Shown piece by piece: positions 1 to 8,304 of a stretch of 54,084 nt of DNA. The stretch is from Thauera sp. 2A1. Lineage in GTDB: Bacteria > Pseudomonadota > Gammaproteobacteria > Burkholderiales > Rhodocyclaceae. The notes under the pieces were generated by a model. That model made no database searches and had not been told where the DNA came from. It saw only the letters and a list, made by a program, of their open reading frames with translations. Position 1 is the first letter of the stretch. Each line of letters starts with the position of its first letter. The position numbers were made by a program, and so were the translations under genes. Location of the stretch: NCBI RefSeq assembly GCF_009469595.2, contig NZ_SSXV01000031.1, forward strand, positions 1-54,084, in the 5' to 3' direction.

Positions 1-127
1 GTTTGGGTCTGGTGTCGCTGCTCGATACGACGCGACGGCTCCAGTGTCTTTCATGAACCGCCGTATGCGGAACCGCACGTACGGTGGTGTGAGAGGGCGA
101 CGGGGGTGACCCCGTCCCCTACTCGAT
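1..127 (+). mobile_element. Group II intron, 3' end (domains V and VI)
   Basis: This is the last part of a group II intron whose body lies outside the window. Domain V folds from 55-90: bases 58-65 pair with 80-87, 66-69 pair with 74-77, and bases 78-79 form the expected two-base bulge. A CGC-type catalytic triad can be read at 59-61. Domain VI follows: 99-105 pair with 110-116 around a GTGA tetraloop, 94-97 pair with 117-120, and 91-93 pair with 122-124. A121 is left unpaired as the branch point. The intron then ends ...GAT at 127, seven bases from the branch A, which matches the AY-3' rule. No maturase reading frame is recognisable here. The intron class is not assigned. Confidence 0.85.
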
Positions 128-224
128 GCCCATGCGATTCGTGCGGCGTGTCTCCAGCGGCAACAATCGGCTCCATCGGGCGCCTGCAGGCGGCGCAACT
201 GCAATCCGCACCACGGTGAACGTC

Positions 225-578
225 ATGAAACGCGATCCTCGTCTCGCCCAGCTTTCACGGGAACATCACACCGCGCTGCGCGTCGGCCGCAGGCTGCTGG
301 AAGGCGGTGCGAGCGCGGTTCTGGGTGCGGAGCAGGATGCGCTTGCCGCGCATTTCGCTGAAGAGGAAGCAAGGTTCGTCCCCTTGTTGCGCGAGCGGGG
401 CGAGGCTGCGCTTGCCGAGCGACTGCTCCGCGAGCATGCGGCGCTGAGGGGGCTGTTTGCCGATGCGGCACGAGGCGAACGCGAAGCCGAGACGGGGCAG
501 GCACTGATCGACCACGTGCGCTTCGAGGAGAGAGAGCTCTTCCCCATCATCGAAGGCCTGTTGCAAGCGGCGCCGTGA
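225..578 (+). CDS. Hemerythrin HHE cation-binding domain protein
   Basis: This 117-residue protein is all-helical, with the His/Glu spacing of HHE domains: EHH at 13-15, HFAEEE, an EHAAL helix, and a DHVRFEERELFP helix near the C terminus. Such proteins bind a diiron centre and act in oxygen, NO or iron handling in the cytosol. I chose the ATG at 225 because it opens the conserved helix (MKRDPRLAQLS). The frame stays open upstream to 126, but that would start inside the intron's last bases. The gene is the first one downstream of the intron and reads in the same direction as the chemotaxis operon, 382 bp away. Its exact physiological role cannot be told from sequence. Confidence 0.8.
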   Translation: MKRDPRLAQLSREHHTALRVGRRLLEGGASAVLGAEQDALAAHFAEEEARFVPLLRERGEAALAERLLREHAALRGLFADAARGEREAETGQALIDHVRFEERELFPIIEGLLQAAP

Positions 579-960
579 TCCTCCTCGTGACCCGGGACTG
601 AGCTTTCCTCCAGGGCGCCGCGGGCTTCGCGGGCCTTCTTCCGGTGGCGGTTCCTGCCGCCGCGGCGCAGCACTGCGCATCCTTCGCGCGCGCCGCGCAC
701 TTTTCGCGCCCATCCCCGCGCAGCCTTGGCGCCATCAGGGCACCCTGCGCCCCAGGATGGGGCTACAGATCCTGGCGGCCGCGCCGATACCCAATCCAGA
801 CGCTCCAAGGCACGGGTGTGGCAAACGTCACGCAACGCCGCGAACACCCCTGAGCAAGTGGGCAAGGCTAGACGACGGTCAAATCTGTGACCGTTGGCAT
901 CTGGTTTCATGCGGCAACTTTTTCCGTTCATCCCCTCTCTGGCAACCGCTCAACGCAATC
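579..960. other. Intergenic region upstream of the chemotaxis operon
   Basis: This 382-bp stretch between the HHE gene and cheY shows no convincing gene. The cheY frame is open back to 757, but that extension has no conserved sequence. It should hold the promoter of the long che operon. A 7-bp inverted repeat with a 6-base gap (acggtca at 875-881, tgaccgt at 888-894) lies 66 bases before cheY and could be an operator half-site pair. A GCCGATAC at about 783-790 resembles a sigma-28 -10 element but lacks a good -35 partner. No clear terminator with a T-run follows the HHE gene. Confidence 0.4.
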
Positions 961-1326
961 ATGAAAACGATCTTCCTCGTCGATGACTCGGCCACGATCC
1001 TCCTGTCGATCTCGGGCGTCCTCACCAAGGCTGGCTATGCGGTCGAGAAGGCGCCGAGCGCGCTCGATGCGTTGAAGACGTTCCAGGCCGGGATCAAGGT
1101 CGATCTGCTGATCACCGACCTGAACATGCCCGGCATGAACGGCATCGACTTCATCAAGGAAGTGCGCAAGCTGCCCGCCTATCGCTTCCTGCCGATCCTC
1201 TTCCTCACCACCGAGTCGCAACAGTCGAAGAAGGCCGAGGCCAAGGCCGCCGGCGCGTCGGGCTGGATCGTCAAGCCGGCCTCTGCCGAGGAGTTGCTCA
1301 ACACCATCAAGCTGGTCATCCGCTGA
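961..1326 (+). CDS. cheY: CheY-type single-domain response regulator
   Basis: A 121-residue receiver domain with nothing attached. It has the acidic pair D8-D9, the phospho-acceptor D53 in the TDLNMPGMNG loop, T83 after the fourth strand and K105 in the KPAS turn, so all catalytic positions are present. CheY proteins are phosphorylated by CheA and bind the flagellar switch (or a pilus motor) to change rotation. The start at 961 directly precedes the first beta strand. It is the first gene of the che operon; the next gene starts three bases after its stop, which suggests tight co-translation. Confidence 0.93.
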   Translation: MKTIFLVDDSATILLSISGVLTKAGYAVEKAPSALDALKTFQAGIKVDLLITDLNMPGMNGIDFIKEVRKLPAYRFLPILFLTTESQQSKKAEAKAAGASGWIVKPASAEELLNTIKLVIR

Positions 1327-1328
1327 TC

Positions 1329-2603
1329 ATGGACTCCAAGGTCTTCCAGCGACGCTCGCTGATGATGTTGGCGGCCATTGCGGTCGGCGCCGGCGTCAGC
1401 GTGTTTGCGCTCAATGAATGGTTCAACGGCACGCTGTTGCCGATGCTGGGGGTGTCGCAACCTTTCGGCAACGCCATCGGCTCGGTGCTGCTGGTGATCG
1501 CCGCCTACGTCGGCATCAGCCTTGTGTCTCTCGCGGTGTTCCGCGACCCGAGCTTCGGCCAGCGCGTGCGCCTGGCGGAGCTGGCGAGCCACAGCGAACA
1601 GGAGAGCGTCGTGGCCGGCGAGGTCGCGCGCGAATTGCGCGAGGTCCCCGCGTACAACGAGGTGATGCGCAAGCAGTTGGAGAGCGTCGTCGAGCAGACC
1701 GAGAAGGCCGCCTTCGACATCAGCGAGCGGCTGCAGACCATCGACAGCGTGGTTGGCCGGCTCAACGCCTTCGTTGCCGCGCGCTCGGATGAGCAGGCCG
1801 AGATGGCGCACGATTCCGAGGCGCGGATCGCGCGCAACCAGCAGATCATCGGCGAGATGCAGGGCTACATCGACTCCCGCATCCGCGAGGCGCTCGCCGA
1901 CGAGGAGCGGGTGGCGCAGGTTGTCGCCGAGGCCCGTTCGCTGGAGTCGCTCACCAAGCTGATCAAGGACATCGCTGCGCAGACCAACCTGCTGGCGCTC
2001 AATGCCGCCATCGAGGCGGCACGCGCGGGCGAGGCGGGGCGCGGCTTCGCGGTGGTGGCCGACGAGGTACGCAAGCTGTCCGCTGAAACCGAGAAGGCGG
2101 TGCTGTCGATCAACCAGGGCATCCTCGGCGTGGCCTCGACGATCGAGACGCAGTTGCAGCAGAAGCTCTCCACCACCGACCTCGAGACGGAGCGTGCGGC
2201 GCTGGGACAGTTCGCCGAGCAGTTGGCCGAGCTCGGCCGCAGCTACGAGGACATCCTGCACACGCAGTCGAGCGCGATGGAGACGGTGCGCGCCAGCAGC
2301 GAGGAACTGGCCGCGATGTTCATGGACGCGCTCGCCAGCGTCCAGTTCCAGGATGTCACCCGGCAGCAGATCGAACACACCGGCGATGCCCTGCGCCGCC
2401 TCGACGAGCACCTCGGCATCCTCGCCGCGCGCCTGGAGCACGGCGACCAGCCGGACGCTGCCTACACGCCGATGGCCCAGCACCTCGATGAGATCTATGC
2501 GCGCTACGTGATGGAGCAGCAGCGCGCGACGCACCACGACGCAGTCGGCCGGCCGGGTGCCGTGGCTGCGGGCAACGCGGGCGCACGGATCGAACTCTTC
2601 TGA
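1329..2603 (+). CDS. Membrane-anchored MCP-like protein with CheZ-like DxxxQ motif
   Basis: This 424-residue protein has two hydrophobic helices (about 12-30 and 44-68) with only a short loop between them, so no real periplasmic sensor and no HAMP domain. A coiled coil leads to the MCP signalling hairpin (about 213-255), with the conserved AAQTNLLALNAAIEAARAGE tip that contacts CheA and CheW. After the return helix comes a segment FQDVTRQQIEH; its D342 and Q346 have the DxxxQ spacing of the CheZ phosphatase site. I infer a transducer that might also dephosphorylate CheY; the operon has no other recognisable phosphatase. It lies between cheY and a STAS gene. The MCP assignment is firm, the phosphatase idea is a hypothesis. 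Confidence 0.8.
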   Translation: MDSKVFQRRSLMMLAAIAVGAGVSVFALNEWFNGTLLPMLGVSQPFGNAIGSVLLVIAAYVGISLVSLAVFRDPSFGQRVRLAELASHSEQESVVAGEVARELREVPAYNEVMRKQLESVVEQTEKAAFDISERLQTIDSVVGRLNAFVAARSDEQAEMAHDSEARIARNQQIIGEMQGYIDSRIREALADEERVAQVVAEARSLESLTKLIKDIAAQTNLLALNAAIEAARAGEAGRGFAVVADEVRKLSAETEKAVLSINQGILGVASTIETQLQQKLSTTDLETERAALGQFAEQLAELGRSYEDILHTQSSAMETVRASSEELAAMFMDALASVQFQDVTRQQIEHTGDALRRLDEHLGILAARLEHGDQPDAAYTPMAQHLDEIYARYVMEQQRATHHDAVGRPGAVAAGNAGARIELF

Positions 2604-2611
2604 GGCCCACC

Positions 2612-2929
2612 ATGCCCGCACGCAAGAAGAAACCCCACAGGGTCGCCATCGGCGAGGACCTCACGATCTATCACGCCGCCGCGCAGAAGCAGCAGTTCAT
2701 CGACGCGCTCGCCGCCGCTCCCGAACAGCTCGACATCGACCTGTCGGGCGTGGCCGAGATCGACACCGCGGGCTTCCAGTTGCTGATGCTGGTGAAGCGC
2801 GAGGCACGGCGGCTCGGCAAGGAGGCGCGCATCGTCGCTCACGGCGAGGCGGTGCGCGAGCTCATCGAGTTCTACAACGTGGCGGCCGACTTCGGCGATC
2901 CGCTGCTGATCCCGGCGCACGGCGCCTGA
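2612..2929 (+). CDS. STAS domain protein
   Basis: A 105-residue protein made of one STAS (sulfate transporter/anti-sigma antagonist) fold. It shows the alternating strand-helix pattern, the DLSGVAEIDTAGFQLLMLVK segment that in this family places a phosphorylatable Ser/Thr at the helix start (here Thr/Ala instead of the usual Ser), and a final helix after the conserved EFYNV. The N terminus is short and basic (PARKKKP). It starts 8 bp after the MCP-like gene and ends 15 bp before cheA, so it is part of the operon. STAS proteins next to cheA occur in other betaproteobacteria; their role, possibly as a scaffold or a phosphorylation sink, is not settled. Confidence 0.82.
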   Translation: MPARKKKPHRVAIGEDLTIYHAAAQKQQFIDALAAAPEQLDIDLSGVAEIDTAGFQLLMLVKREARRLGKEARIVAHGEAVRELIEFYNVAADFGDPLLIPAHGA

Positions 2930-2944
2930 TCCGGAAGCCCCTTC

Positions 2945-5143
2945 ATGGACGAAATCACCTCCGTCTTCGTCACCGAGAGCCGCGAGCAGATCGCCGCGCT
3001 CGAGTCCGCGCTGCTGCAGCTCGAGAACTCCCCGGGCGACGACGACACGCTCAACGCGATCTTCCGCAGCGCGCACACCATCAAGGGCGGCGCGGGCGTG
3101 ATCGAATGCAGCTACATCGTGGCGTTCACGCATGTGGTCGAGAACGTGCTGGATCGCTTGCGCGAGCATGCGATCAATGCCGATGCCGACCTCATCGCGC
3201 TGCTGCTCGGTTGCGCCGACCACATCGGCAACCTGCTCGGCGTGCTCGAGTCGGGCGCGGCCGGTCCCGACGCGGAACTGGCCGCCGACGGCGATGCGCT
3301 GCTCGCGCACCTGCAACGCGACTGGCTGTCGAACGAGGGCGGCGCCGGCCTGCCCAGCGTGCCGCCGGTGCTGCTCGAGGCCAGCGGCGGCGGCGCGGTC
3401 GAGAGCGACTGCTGGCACATCTCGGTCCGTTTCGGCGCCGACGTGCTGCGCAACGGCATGGATCCGCTGTCCTTCCTGCGCTATCTCGGCAGCATCGGCC
3501 GCATCGTGCATCTGGAAACCATCGCCGATGCGATGCCCGAGGCGGCCGACATGGATCCGGAGACCTGCTATCTCGGCTTCGAGATCAGCTTCGCCTCCGG
3601 CGCCGACAAGGCGGCCATCGAGCGCGTGTTCGACTTCGTGCGCGACGACTGCACGCTCAACATCCTGCCGCCGCACAGCCGTCTGAGCGACTACATCGCG
3701 CTGATCAATACGCTGCCCGAAGACAGCATGCGCCTGGGGGAGATCCTCGTCAGGATCGGCGCCCTCACGCAGGACGAACTGGAAGACGGCCTGCGCCAGC
3801 AGACGGCCGTGCCTGCGGGCGGCGGGGAATCCGGCGAGGCGCCGGCGGTGACATCCCAGCCCATCGGCGAGATCCTCGTCGAGCGCAAGGTGGTGCAGGC
3901 CGAACTCGTCGACGCGGCCGTCGCCCGGCAGAAGCAGGTGACCGAGAAGAAGGCCGCCGAAGCACGCCTGATCCGCATCCAGGCCGACAAGCTCGACCGT
4001 CTCATCGACCTCGTCGGCGAACTCGTGATCGCAGGTGCCAGCGTCAACCTGCTGGCCGGCAGGACGGGGGTGGGCGAACTCATCGAGGCGACTTCGCTCA
4101 CCGGCCGCCTGGTGGAAAGCATCCGCGACGCTGCCCTGCAGTTGCGCATGGTGCAGATCGGCGAGACCTTCAATCGCTTCCACCGCGTGGTGCGCGACAC
4201 CTCGCGCGAGATGGGCAAGGAGATCGAACTGAGCATCAGCGGTGGCGACACCGAGCTCGACAAATCCATGGTGGAAAAGATCGGCGACCCGTTGATGCAC
4301 CTGGTGCGCAACGCCATGGACCATGGGCTGGAGCTGCCGTCGGCGCGCGAGGCCAGTGGCAAGGCGGCGCGCGGCCGGCTCGAACTCAACGCCTTCCACG
4401 ACTCGGGCAGCATCGTCATCGAGGTGGCCGACGACGGCGCCGGCCTGAACCGCGAGCGCATCCTGGCCAAGGCCGTCGAGCGCGGCCTGGTCCAGCCGGG
4501 CCAGGCGCTGTCCGACGCCGAGGTATACACCCTGATCTTCGAGCCGGGCTTTTCCACGGCCGAGAAGGTCACCAACATCTCGGGCCGCGGCGTCGGCATG
4601 GACGTGGTGCGGCGCAATATCCAGGGCCTGCGTGGCAGCGTCGATGTCAGCTCCGAGCCGGGCAAGGGCTCGCGTTTCGCGATCCGGCTGCCGCTGACCC
4701 TGGCCATCATCGACGGTTTCCTCGTCGGCGTGGGCAATGCCGCCTATGTGATTCCGCTCGACAGCGTGGTCGAGTGCATCGAGCTTGGCGCAGACGGCAG
4801 CGTCCGCGACTACGTCAATTTGCGCGGTGAAGTGCTGCCGCTGGTGCGCCTGCGCCATTTGTTCGGCATGGTGGGCGAGCCGCCGGCGCGCCAGAACGTC
4901 GTCGTCGTGCAGTATGCCGGCATCAAGTCCGGGATCGTCGTCGACCAGTTGATGGGCGAGTTCCAGACCGTCATCAAGCCGCTCGGCAACCTCTTCCGCA
5001 ACATCCGTGGCATCGGCGGCTCGACCATCCTCGGTAGTGGTGAAGTGGCACTGATCCTCGACGTGCAGGCGCTGGTGCAGCGCTGTGCGTCGCGCGAGGC
5101 GCAGCGCGCCGAAGGAGCCCTCCTTGCCGCGGCGGCGACCTGA
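2945..5143 (+). CDS. cheA: Chemotaxis histidine kinase CheA
   Basis: A 732-residue CheA. The N-terminal Hpt domain carries the phospho-acceptor H44 (RSAHTIKGGA). A ferredoxin-like region (about 155-255) follows, then two repeats at 263-286 and 306-329 with the RLGEILV...L...L..Q pattern of MshEN modules. The P3 dimerisation helices start near 340. The ATPase domain has the N-box HLVRNAMDHGLE (about 450-461), DDGAG and GRGVGMD. A CheW-like domain closes the protein. It autophosphorylates in response to receptors and passes phosphate to CheY and CheB. The start ATG at 2945 opens directly into the Hpt helix. The MshEN-like pair in the linker is the unusual part. Confidence 0.95.
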   Translation: MDEITSVFVTESREQIAALESALLQLENSPGDDDTLNAIFRSAHTIKGGAGVIECSYIVAFTHVVENVLDRLREHAINADADLIALLLGCADHIGNLLGVLESGAAGPDAELAADGDALLAHLQRDWLSNEGGAGLPSVPPVLLEASGGGAVESDCWHISVRFGADVLRNGMDPLSFLRYLGSIGRIVHLETIADAMPEAADMDPETCYLGFEISFASGADKAAIERVFDFVRDDCTLNILPPHSRLSDYIALINTLPEDSMRLGEILVRIGALTQDELEDGLRQQTAVPAGGGESGEAPAVTSQPIGEILVERKVVQAELVDAAVARQKQVTEKKAAEARLIRIQADKLDRLIDLVGELVIAGASVNLLAGRTGVGELIEATSLTGRLVESIRDAALQLRMVQIGETFNRFHRVVRDTSREMGKEIELSISGGDTELDKSMVEKIGDPLMHLVRNAMDHGLELPSAREASGKAARGRLELNAFHDSGSIVIEVADDGAGLNRERILAKAVERGLVQPGQALSDAEVYTLIFEPGFSTAEKVTNISGRGVGMDVVRRNIQGLRGSVDVSSEPGKGSRFAIRLPLTLAIIDGFLVGVGNAAYVIPLDSVVECIELGADGSVRDYVNLRGEVLPLVRLRHLFGMVGEPPARQNVVVVQYAGIKSGIVVDQLMGEFQTVIKPLGNLFRNIRGIGGSTILGSGEVALILDVQALVQRCASREAQRAEGALLAAAAT

Positions 5144-5216
5144 AGCCGCGCCCTGCCCGACCTGCTACCACGAACCGCTACCTCACTTCCTTGGTCCGAG
5201 CGACCCGGAGTTCATC

Positions 5217-7688
5217 ATGAAGAACCTCAGAATCGGCATCCGGCTTGGTATCGCCTTTGCCATCGTGCTTGCGTTATTGGTCGTCACTGCTGTCGTGGGC
5301 AGTCTGCGACTGGAGGCGCTGCAGGGCAGCATCAACCATCTCGTCACGGACAGGGCCGTGAAGGTCGCAGTCGCCAACGACATGATCGATGCGCTCAGCG
5401 AGATAGGCATACAGCACCGGAACATGATGATCCCGGCGCTGCAGAACGACGCCGCACTGCGAGGCTTTCGGGAAAAGACCGAGAGCGAACGGCAGAAGAT
5501 TGCCAAGGACATTGAAAAGCTGAGCGGCATGAGCTTTGCGAAAGAAGGCGCTCAACTGCTCGAGAGTGTCAAGGCTGCACGGCAGGGGTTCGTGAGCGTG
5601 CAGCACAATCTGGAGACGCTGATCGATCAGCGCGCCTTTGACCGCGCCGCCGAGTTCTTCCCGCAGTACCGAGCGGCCTTCGTCCCTTACCGGGATGCAA
5701 TCAACAAGTTCATCGATTACCAGACCGGCCGGGTGCAGGAGACCGGACAGGCAGCAGAAAAGCAGGCCAACGATGGCGTCAGGATGGTGCTCGCGCTGGC
5801 CGCCGCCGCACTCGTCGCCGGGATCGGCTTTGCGATCTTCATCACGCGTTCGATCACGCGTCCGGTCGGCGAAGTGCTCGAAGCTGCCGGGAAAATGGCG
5901 AAAGGCGATTTCAGTTTCGATCTCAAGTCCGACGCCAGGGATGAAGTGGGCCAAGTCGTGCGTGCAGTTGCCGGCGTGCAAGGCAGCGTGAAGACGATGA
6001 TTGCCGACGCGGCCCTGCTGTCCGAAGCGGCCGTGGCGGGGAAATTGGCCACCCGTGCCGATGCCAGCCGTCACGAGGGAGACTTCCGCAAGATCGTGCA
6101 GGGCGTGAACGACACGCTGGACGCGGTGATCGGGCCGCTGAACGTGGCGGCGCAGTATGTGGACCGGATCGCGCGCGGGGACATTCCGCCGAAGATCACG
6201 GACAACTACAACGGTGATTTCAATGCGGTGAAGAACAACCTGAACACCTGCATCGATGCGCTGTCGGGTCTGATCGCGGACATGCGGCACATGTCGGAGC
6301 AGCATGACCTGGGCGACATCGACGTGCGCATCGACGAGGGGCGCTTTGCGGGCGCGTACGCGACGATGGCGCACGGGGTCAATGGGATGGTGTTCGGTCA
6401 CATTGCGGTGAAGAAGAAGGCGATGGCGTGCTTCGGGGAGTTCGGTCGGGGCAACATGGACGCGCCGATCGAGCAGTTCCCGGGCAAGAAGCGCTTCATC
6501 AACGACACGGTGGAGCAGGTGCGGGCCAACATCAAGGCGCTGATCGAGGACGCGAACATGCTGGCGCGGGCGGCGGTGGAAGGCCGGCTGGAGACGCGTG
6601 CGGACGCGAGCCGCCACCAGGGCGACTTCCGTTGCATCGTCGAAGGGGTCAATGCGACGCTGGACGCGGTGATCGGTCCGATCAACGAAGTGAAGCGGGT
6701 GATGGTGGCGCTGTCGGGCGGGGACCTGACGCAGAAGATCACCGACGACTACGCGGGCGACTTCCGGGTGCTGCAGGGCGCGGTCAATGAGTCGCTGGAC
6801 AAGCTGGCCGAGATCATCGAGCAGGTGCGCGGCGCGGCCGACGCGCTGACCAATGCGGCGGGGCAGGTGTCGGCCACCGCGCAGAGCCTGTCGCAGTCGT
6901 CCTCGGAGCAGGCGGCGAGCGTGGAAGAGACCTCGGCGTCGATCGAGCAGATGAGCGCGTCGATCAACCAGAACTCGGAGAACGCGAAGATCACCGACTC
7001 GATGGCGACGAAGGCGTCGAGCGAGGCGGGCGAGGGCGGCGCGGCGGTGAAGTCGACGGTGGCTGCGATGAAGAACATCGCGGGCAAGATCGGCATCATC
7101 GACGACATTGCGTACCAGACGAACCTGCTGGCGCTCAACGCGGCGATCGAGGCGGCGCGTGCGGGCGAGCACGGCAAGGGGTTCGCGGTGGTGGCGGCGG
7201 AGGTGAGGAAGCTGGCCGAGCGCAGCCAGGTGGCGGCGCAGGAGATCGGGGAGCTGGCGGGCAACTCGGTGCAGTTGGCCGAGCGCGCGGGCAGGCTGCT
7301 CGACGAGATCGTGCCGTCGATCAACAAGACCTCGGACCTGGTGCAGGAGATCGCCTCGGCGAGCCATGAGCAGACGGCGGGGGTGGGGCAGATCAACAAC
7401 GCGATGGGCCAGTTGAACAAGGCGACGCAGCAGAACGCGTCGGCCTCGGAAGAACTGGCGGCCACCGCCGAGGAACTGGGCGGGCAGGCCGGACAACTGC
7501 AGGAGCTGATGGGCTTCTTCACCGTCGCAGGCGGCGCGCATTTCGCGCGCCCGGTGCAGGTGCCTGCGCAGGCCCGCCGTCCGGCAGCGGAGGTGGTCAC
7601 CCCGCTGCACAAGCCGGCGAAAGCGGCGCTTCGCGCCAACCGCAGCAAGCCGGTGAGCTTCACCGAGAGCGACTTCGAGAAATTCTGA
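5217..7688 (+). CDS. Methyl-accepting chemotaxis protein 1 (four-helix-bundle sensor)
   Basis: An 823-residue chemoreceptor. TM1 is at about 9-29, the periplasmic region of about 160 residues looks like a four-helix bundle, and TM2 is at about 188-208, followed by a HAMP domain. A long poly-HAMP-like stretch comes next, in which the unit DASRHxGDFRxIVxGVN occurs twice, then a canonical MCP signalling domain. The C-terminal tail ends DFEKF, which resembles the xWxxF pentapeptide that tethers CheR/CheB in enteric receptors. The ATG at 5217 precedes a typical signal-anchor; the upstream open frame overlaps the cheA end. From 6105 onward the gene is almost identical to mcp2. The ligand is not predictable. 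Confidence 0.92.
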   Translation: MKNLRIGIRLGIAFAIVLALLVVTAVVGSLRLEALQGSINHLVTDRAVKVAVANDMIDALSEIGIQHRNMMIPALQNDAALRGFREKTESERQKIAKDIEKLSGMSFAKEGAQLLESVKAARQGFVSVQHNLETLIDQRAFDRAAEFFPQYRAAFVPYRDAINKFIDYQTGRVQETGQAAEKQANDGVRMVLALAAAALVAGIGFAIFITRSITRPVGEVLEAAGKMAKGDFSFDLKSDARDEVGQVVRAVAGVQGSVKTMIADAALLSEAAVAGKLATRADASRHEGDFRKIVQGVNDTLDAVIGPLNVAAQYVDRIARGDIPPKITDNYNGDFNAVKNNLNTCIDALSGLIADMRHMSEQHDLGDIDVRIDEGRFAGAYATMAHGVNGMVFGHIAVKKKAMACFGEFGRGNMDAPIEQFPGKKRFINDTVEQVRANIKALIEDANMLARAAVEGRLETRADASRHQGDFRCIVEGVNATLDAVIGPINEVKRVMVALSGGDLTQKITDDYAGDFRVLQGAVNESLDKLAEIIEQVRGAADALTNAAGQVSATAQSLSQSSSEQAASVEETSASIEQMSASINQNSENAKITDSMATKASSEAGEGGAAVKSTVAAMKNIAGKIGIIDDIAYQTNLLALNAAIEAARAGEHGKGFAVVAAEVRKLAERSQVAAQEIGELAGNSVQLAERAGRLLDEIVPSINKTSDLVQEIASASHEQTAGVGQINNAMGQLNKATQQNASASEELAATAEELGGQAGQLQELMGFFTVAGGAHFARPVQVPAQARRPAAEVVTPLHKPAKAALRANRSKPVSFTESDFEKF
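6105..7534 (+). repeat. Long direct repeat, copy 1 (mcp1 cytoplasmic half)
   Basis: This 1430-bp segment recurs at 9568-10997, offset by 3463 bp. I found differences only at 6152, 7454, two further third-base positions near 7475-7495, and none in 6153-7453 (1301 bp identical). Upstream of 6105 the two genes are clearly diverged, although the proteins are still similar, so identity begins abruptly. Confidence 0.93.
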
Positions 7689-7716
7689 CCCGGCACCGAC
7701 ACGCAGGAGCAAGGCC

Positions 7717-8250
7717 ATGAGCCAGATGGTGGCACAGACCAGACCCCAGGCTGTCGTCGATGACAGCCCTCAGCAATATCTCACTTTCAGCCTGGGTGGC
7801 GAGGTCTTCGCGCTCGGCATCCTCAACGTCAAGGAAATCATCGAGTTCGGCAGCATCACCGAGATCCCGATGATGCCGGCCTTCATCCGCGGGGTGATCA
7901 ACCTGCGCGGCGCGGTCGTGCCGGTGATCGACCTGTCGGCCCGCTTCGGCGGCCGCACGTCGGCGGTATCGCGGCGCACCTGCATCGTGATCGTCGAGCT
8001 CGGCAGCGGCGAGGACCGGCAGGACCTGGGCGTCATCGTCGATGCGGTCAACGAGGTGCTGGAGATCCCGCGCGGCGACATCGAGCCGCCGCCCAGCTTC
8101 GGTGCCCGCATCCGGGCCGACTTCATCCAGGGCATGGGCAAGGTGAATGGTGACTTCGTCATCATCCTCAATGTCGAGCGGGTGCTGTCGACCGAGGAGA
8201 TGACCATGCTCGCGGGCATGAGCCACGACACCGGCAACGACGACCAGTGA
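7717..8250 (+). CDS. cheW: Chemotaxis coupling protein CheW
   Basis: A 177-residue CheW. After a short leader (about 20 residues) comes the typical beta-barrel domain: QYLTFSLGGEVFALGI, KEIIEFG, the MPAFIRGVINLRGAVVPVIDL stretch (broken here across two strands) and a C-terminal FI-GM segment. CheW links receptors to CheA in the signalling array. It sits between the two near-identical receptor genes, 28 bp after mcp1, with an AGGAG-like ribosome site nine bases before the ATG. It is the only free-standing cheW in the window. Length and motifs are normal for the family. Confidence 0.95.
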   Translation: MSQMVAQTRPQAVVDDSPQQYLTFSLGGEVFALGILNVKEIIEFGSITEIPMMPAFIRGVINLRGAVVPVIDLSARFGGRTSAVSRRTCIVIVELGSGEDRQDLGVIVDAVNEVLEIPRGDIEPPPSFGARIRADFIQGMGKVNGDFVIILNVERVLSTEEMTMLAGMSHDTGNDDQ

Positions 8251-8255
8251 CCCGG

Positions 8256-8273
8256 CTCCGCCTTGCGGCGGAG
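8256..8273 (+). repeat. Small intergenic palindrome (7-bp stem, TTGC loop)
   Basis: The sequence ctccgccttgcggcggag forms a perfect 7-bp stem with a TTGC loop between cheW and mcp2. Read on the other strand, a near copy lies at 19087-19106 between aorB and aorC. There is no T-run, so it is probably not a terminator; inside an operon it may stabilise or pause the transcript. Confidence 0.55.
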
Positions 8274-8304
8274 TGGGTCGTTCGCGATCTCTGGAATTCA
8301 TGAA

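Noticed and set aside
126..224. Longer N terminus for the HHE protein starting at 126
   Set aside because: The ATG lies in the last bases of the group II intron and the added residues are not conserved in type; ATG 225 fits the domain.
783..790. Sigma-28 promoter for the che operon (GCCGATAC)
   Set aside because: The matching -35 element 11 bases upstream is poor, and it is 170 bp from cheY.
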